Program-made: the position numbers and the translations under genes
Origin: Thiolinea disciformis DSM 14473
GTDB taxonomy: Bacteria; Pseudomonadota; Gammaproteobacteria; Thiotrichales; Thiotrichaceae
DNA: 64,000 nt
Assembly (NCBI RefSeq): GCF_000371925.1
Contig: NZ_AQVE01000021.1
Location: forward strand, 1 to 64,000
Direction: 5' to 3'
Shown here: one piece after another, positions 60,766-64,000 of the stretch
How positions within the stretch are numbered: position 1 is the stretch's first letter
How the letters are laid out: every line of letters begins with the position of its first letter
Notes under the pieces: model-generated
What the model saw: the letters and a program-made list of their open reading frames with translations, nothing else
Databases searched by the model: none
Told to the model about the DNA's origin: nothing

Positions 60766-61119
60766 TTATATGCTTTCTAATTCTTGGAGACGTTTTTGGA
60801 TAAGGCTTATTTCGCATATGAGACTAGCACGAGCTGCATCATATTCCTTGCTATACAGTATAAAACCACATTGGGCATAACGCATTTGAATCCAAGCTGA
60901 CTGCATTTCTTTAAGTAGCTCTAGTTTTTTTGGAGATTCTTTGTGGAAAGAGTAGAGTTTACTATATACTTTATTAAGTTGTATATCACGTTGCTGTAGA
61001 CAAAACTCAAGTTTTTTAATATCTAAGGATTCAAGTTTATTGCAGTGATGTAAATCCTTTGCAGAGGCAGGGCAACTAAGGATGATCAAGCAAATATGGA
61101 TGATTGCAAGAAATCTCAT
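60766..61119 (-). CDS. LprI-like (DUF1311) secreted protein
   Basis: A 117-residue protein with a signal peptide (ending CPASA) and four Cys. FCLQQRDIQLNKVYSKLY and MQSAWIQMRYAQC fit the DUF1311/LprI lysozyme-inhibitor-like pattern. It acts in the periplasm; a role against host or predator lysozymes is only suggested by the family. Confidence 0.8.
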   Translation of the reverse strand: MRFLAIIHICLIILSCPASAKDLHHCNKLESLDIKKLEFCLQQRDIQLNKVYSKLYSFHKESPKKLELLKEMQSAWIQMRYAQCGFILYSKEYDAARASLICEISLIQKRLQELESI

Positions 61120-61174
61120 AAATATAGTGGTCTTTATAGTTTAATTATTAAACGATCAGTATTTGTATTTTAAA

Positions 61175-61201
61175 AAAGGCAAAATAATATACTTTGCCTT
61201 T
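61175..61201 (-). terminator. Orphan terminator upstream of the LprI-like gene
   Basis: On the minus strand AAAGGCAAA (61201-61193) pairs with TTTGCCTTT (61183-61175), followed by a T tract. It precedes the LprI-like gene, so it would end an unannotated transcript started in 61202-61364, or attenuate the LprI-like gene. Another perfect hairpin AAATCCTA/TAGGATTT lies at 61267-61291. Confidence 0.6.
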
Positions 61202-61364
61202 AATAAGTAGAGAGTGTAGAGTTAGATATAAAGCCAATATAGAATAAACAAAAATAAAATACTTTTAAATCCTACCAAGGTGTTAGGATTTGTTACTAAA
61301 GTTGTGTACTTATGATGTCTATATAAAGTTATAATAGCTTTTTGGCGTAAACCTAATCTTCTAT

Positions 61365-63722
61365 ATGAAATGTTGGAGCTTTTTAGAGCTGCTAGGGGCT
61401 TTTTTCTGTGTGTGCTTCTTCAGTGCAGCTCAAGCTGACACCGCTCAGGGCAAAGTGTTGCGGCTCGATGGTCAGGAGTCTAGCCTTATCGCCTCAAGCT
61501 ATGTTGAGTACTTAGAGGATCCCAGTAGAACGCTGAGCTTAGAGCAGGTACAACAAGCAGAGTATTCAGAAAAATTTATTAGAAATAATAAACAATTAGT
61601 CAATTTGGGACGCTCCCGTTCGGCTTGGTGGATACGTTTCCAAATTACTCAAGCAAGCCAAAAAGAGTGGTTTCTATTATTTGATAGTTTATTAGGCGAT
61701 GCGTTTGAGCTGCATCTTCTTCCGGTGCAGGAGTTAGCTTCTGAAAAAAATTCATTAGCAAATACGATAAAAGCTATTCCTGTTGAGCATTTTTATCGGC
61801 GTGCATGGCGTCTAGAACTACCCTTAAATACGCCAGTTCAAATCTATGCCAGAGCGACCAATGGTGATGCTTTTCTTAATTTGACACCTGAGCTATTAAG
61901 TTCTGATCGATTATTAGCAAAAAGCAATAGTGCTTACAGACTTAATACGTTTATTTATGCAGGTATGTTGGTATTAGGGTTTTATCACTTGATAATGTTT
62001 TTTATTTTACGTGATCGTAGTTATATTTTTGTTTCAACTAATATGATATTTATGATGTTAACCATACATCGTACTAATCCTGTATTCCCTGCTTTAGATT
62101 TTTTAAGTAATACAGGTTCCTATTTTTTCACTATGCCCATTCTTATTGCGTTGGCAAGCGGATTTGCCTATAGCCGTGCTTTATTGGATTCTGCTTACTA
62201 TACACCTACTTTGGATAGGATAGCAAAGTTTTTTATCTATATTTCATTACCGCTTATAATAGTGGTGGGTGCTATTCCTTCCGGTACTATTATTCCACTG
62301 TGCCTTGCTATTTTCTATTTTGTCTTTACTTTGTTTCTAGCTATAAGAATAGCAATCAAGGGTAATAAGATTGCTAAGTACTTCGCATATGCCTTTGCTG
62401 TTCCAGTAGTGGTAGATTTAGTAAATATTATTAACTTGATCGTCAATATAAGTTTTTGGCGTGCACATCAAGAAGTTTGGGTCGCAGCATCGACCTTATT
62501 TTTTATGCTAATGTTATCTGTTATTCAAGCCACTCGGGTACGTTTAATGCGTGAAGAAATGCAGAGGGCAGCAGCTTTAGCTGAGACTAAAGATGAGTTC
62601 TTAGCAGTCATGAATCACGAATTGCGTACGCCTTTAAATGCTATTAGTGGTCTAGGAGCGCTTTTAAACTTATCGAGGCCCCTAAATGATCAACAGCAAA
62701 ATTATATTGATAAATTGCAAGTGGCAACTCAACATATTACCGGTTTAATTAGCAATATGTTGGATTTTGCCAAATTACGCAGTACGGCTTTTCAACTTAA
62801 AAATGAACCTTTTAATCTTGAAATGGCTTTGCAAGGCGTAATTGCGCTGATTCAGCAACAAGCTACGCAGAAGAATTTAGATTTTAAGGTGGATATACAA
62901 GGTGATGTGAATGTAACGGTGCTAGGTGACCGTGTGCGATTTGCTCAAGTCTTACTTAATTTACTTAGTAACGCGATAAAATACACTCAATATGGAAAGA
63001 TTTTATTGAGAGTTAATGCGAGTCTCCAAGCACAACAACTCTATATGAATTTTGATATAGAGGACACAGGAGTAGGAATTCCTCAAGAGTATATTAATAA
63101 ATTATTTGATCCTTACGTGCAGTATAAACCTAATAGTTCAAAGCAAGGAATAGGGCTAGGTTTATATATAAGCCAGCGTCTAGTCAATGCGATGGGCGGG
63201 GATATTAAAGTCAGTAGTCAGTTAAATAAGGGCAGTATTTTTAGTTTTCATCTAAGCTTAGAGTTATTTAAACCACTGACGGATAGCTCCTCAGTCGATA
63301 GTTCCAAAGCACTCTATCAATTTCCAGAAGGGGCTCATATTTTATTAGTAGATGATTCTGAGACTAATCGATTTATTGTATCAGAGCTATTAAAAGGTTT
63401 GGGTTTTTATATAGAGCAAGCGGCCGATGGAAGGCAGGCGGTTATTTTATTAAATGAGCAAAGTTTTGATCTCATTATACTAGATATTAATATGCCTGAC
63501 ATGGATGGCTTTGAGTTGAGCCAGTGGATTAGGCAGCATAATCGCATCCCCAATGTTCCTATTATTGCTTTGACTGCCCATGCCCTCTCTGAGATCGAAA
63601 CTAAAGTTCATGCGCTAGGCATTAATGCTTTTATTACTAAACCTTTTAGTTATAAGGATTTATTCGATACAGTAGCTCAAATTCTGAGCCAATCTTATAA
63701 TAAACTTGACCGAGCTGCTTAG
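61365..63722 (+). CDS. Hybrid sensor histidine kinase, 7TM-DISM type
   Basis: A 785-residue protein. It has a signal peptide (ending AAQA), an extracellular 7TMR-DISMED2 domain (about 25-175), seven membrane helices (about 190-390), a HisKA domain with phospho-acceptor H418 (AVMNHELRTPLNAI), an ATPase domain with LLNLLSNAIKYT and GVGIPQEYI plus GIGLGLYISQRL, and a C-terminal receiver with Asp707 (IILDINMPDMDG). It senses an unknown carbohydrate-like or small ligand and starts a phosphorelay. A HPt-bearing gene converges on it and overlaps its stop by four bases. Confidence 0.93.
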   Translation: MKCWSFLELLGAFFCVCFFSAAQADTAQGKVLRLDGQESSLIASSYVEYLEDPSRTLSLEQVQQAEYSEKFIRNNKQLVNLGRSRSAWWIRFQITQASQKEWFLLFDSLLGDAFELHLLPVQELASEKNSLANTIKAIPVEHFYRRAWRLELPLNTPVQIYARATNGDAFLNLTPELLSSDRLLAKSNSAYRLNTFIYAGMLVLGFYHLIMFFILRDRSYIFVSTNMIFMMLTIHRTNPVFPALDFLSNTGSYFFTMPILIALASGFAYSRALLDSAYYTPTLDRIAKFFIYISLPLIIVVGAIPSGTIIPLCLAIFYFVFTLFLAIRIAIKGNKIAKYFAYAFAVPVVVDLVNIINLIVNISFWRAHQEVWVAASTLFFMLMLSVIQATRVRLMREEMQRAAALAETKDEFLAVMNHELRTPLNAISGLGALLNLSRPLNDQQQNYIDKLQVATQHITGLISNMLDFAKLRSTAFQLKNEPFNLEMALQGVIALIQQQATQKNLDFKVDIQGDVNVTVLGDRVRFAQVLLNLLSNAIKYTQYGKILLRVNASLQAQQLYMNFDIEDTGVGIPQEYINKLFDPYVQYKPNSSKQGIGLGLYISQRLVNAMGGDIKVSSQLNKGSIFSFHLSLELFKPLTDSSSVDSSKALYQFPEGAHILLVDDSETNRFIVSELLKGLGFYIEQAADGRQAVILLNEQSFDLIILDINMPDMDGFELSQWIRQHNRIPNVPIIALTAHALSEIETKVHALGINAFITKPFSYKDLFDTVAQILSQSYNKLDRAA

Positions 63723-64000
63723 GCTATTGTCGCCAAACATTGCTGATATTGTTGATCAAGTTGCGCCCTAAAATCTAAGGTTGTTATCTTAGGTGCCCTT
63801 TTTTCAATAGCTATTAAATAGGGAAACAGTTCGTGCATATCCAACAAATTCACTAAGGATATGATTTTATGTGACTTATAGGCAGCTTGTTCCCAATCAG
63901 CCTGTTGAAGACATTGTTGCAGTTCGGGATAGCTTTGTCGTAATTCAGCTTTTGCTTTTTCTAGCATAGTTTGAAGTTGGTTTTTATCTAAGCGATCACC
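63719..64000 (-). CDS. HPt-like domain, C-terminal part (cut by window edge)
   Basis: The frame is open up to the window edge, so only the C-terminal 93 or so residues are seen. WEQAAYKSHKIISLVNLLDM resembles the helix with the phosphorylatable His of HPt domains, followed by a second helix ELFPYLIAIEKRA. It may be the end of a phosphorelay protein or hybrid kinase that works with the neighbouring kinase. An internal ATG at 63967 could be a start of an 82-residue version. The family call is moderate. Confidence 0.6.
   Translation of the reverse strand, partial: GDRLDKNQLQTMLEKAKAELRQSYPELQQCLQQADWEQAAYKSHKIISLVNLLDMHELFPYLIAIEKRAPKITTLDFRAQLDQQYQQCLATIA

Noticed and set aside
1-64000. CRISPR arrays, tRNA or rRNA genes, prophage structural genes
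   Set aside because: No regularly spaced repeats, no cloverleaf-like sequences and no phage protein patterns were seen on either strand.

Overview
The window looks like chromosomal DNA of a gammaproteobacterium. Housekeeping genes (argD-argF-xthA, sodB, glk, rtcB) sit among accessory clusters. Two secreted proteins end in GlyGly-CTERM-like sorting tails, a feature of some Gammaproteobacteria. A Thiothrix-like (Thiotrichales) origin would fit, but that is an impression and not a demonstrated placement. I saw no rRNA, tRNA, CRISPR array or prophage.

Bases 1-5520 are an integron cassette array. A truncated IS982-family transposase lies at the left edge. It is followed by five cassettes, all on the + strand, each closed by an attC-like site (889-995, 2262-2352, 4353-4424, 5071-5161, 5447-5520). 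The cargo is an unknown protein, a Sel1-repeat lipoprotein, an unusual four-gene cassette (DUF2167 protein, frameshifted membrane protein, tiny membrane protein, J-domain protein), a MazEF-type toxin-antitoxin pair with a palindromic operator, and a small SH3-like lipoprotein. No integrase gene is inside the window; if one exists it should lie to the left.

Bases 5550-8800 hold ordinary small genes (thioesterase, Nudix hydrolase, DUF1877, glutathione peroxidase, DUF3461) and a decayed VOC/glyoxalase pseudogene. Bases 8960-20718 are one long minus-strand operon: a Liv-type ABC importer (with a LivM-LivG fusion), feruloyl-CoA synthase, enoyl-CoA hydratase, thiolase, short-chain dehydrogenase, a 4-hydroxybenzoyl-CoA-type thioesterase and an acyl-CoA dehydrogenase. 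Together they read as uptake and beta-oxidative side-chain shortening of hydroxycinnamates. A divergent TetR regulator with an extra N-terminal helix-turn-helix domain is the likely controller.

Bases 21767-24437 hold a DinB-like protein and a secreted GlyGly-CTERM metalloprotease. Bases 24755-36046 run on the + strand: a NamZ-like DUF1343 protein, an SMR transporter, XdhC, a BMP-type nucleoside/purine ABC importer, then PuuD, PuuE, OHCU decarboxylase, allantoicase and ureidoglycolate lyase. That is an almost complete route from urate to glyoxylate and urea; a hydroxyisourate hydrolase is missing.

Bases 36033-38790 run on the minus strand around rtcB. The rtcB 5' leader is the most striking non-coding element here. 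It has a promoter, a 13-codon leader ORF, a multi-stem fold and an intrinsic terminator whose 5' arm can pair instead with an upstream segment, so an attenuator or riboswitch-like device is plausible. Bases 38787-48736 hold a protein tyrosine phosphatase, a short copper amine oxidase-like exported protein with an altered cofactor motif, a large lipoprotein, xthA-argF-argD (argD also has a terminator-like hairpin between promoter and gene), two methyltransferases and sodB. The rest holds a Bcr-type MFS pump, a membrane protein, nitroreductase, glucokinase, GNAT, PhnA-like protein, nuclease, SGNH hydrolase, uracil-DNA glycosylase, a polysaccharide lyase-like protein, a GlxR-type reductase, an exported ferritin-like protein, a YcaQ-type glycosylase, an LprI-like protein, a hybrid histidine kinase and a converging HPt-type partial gene.
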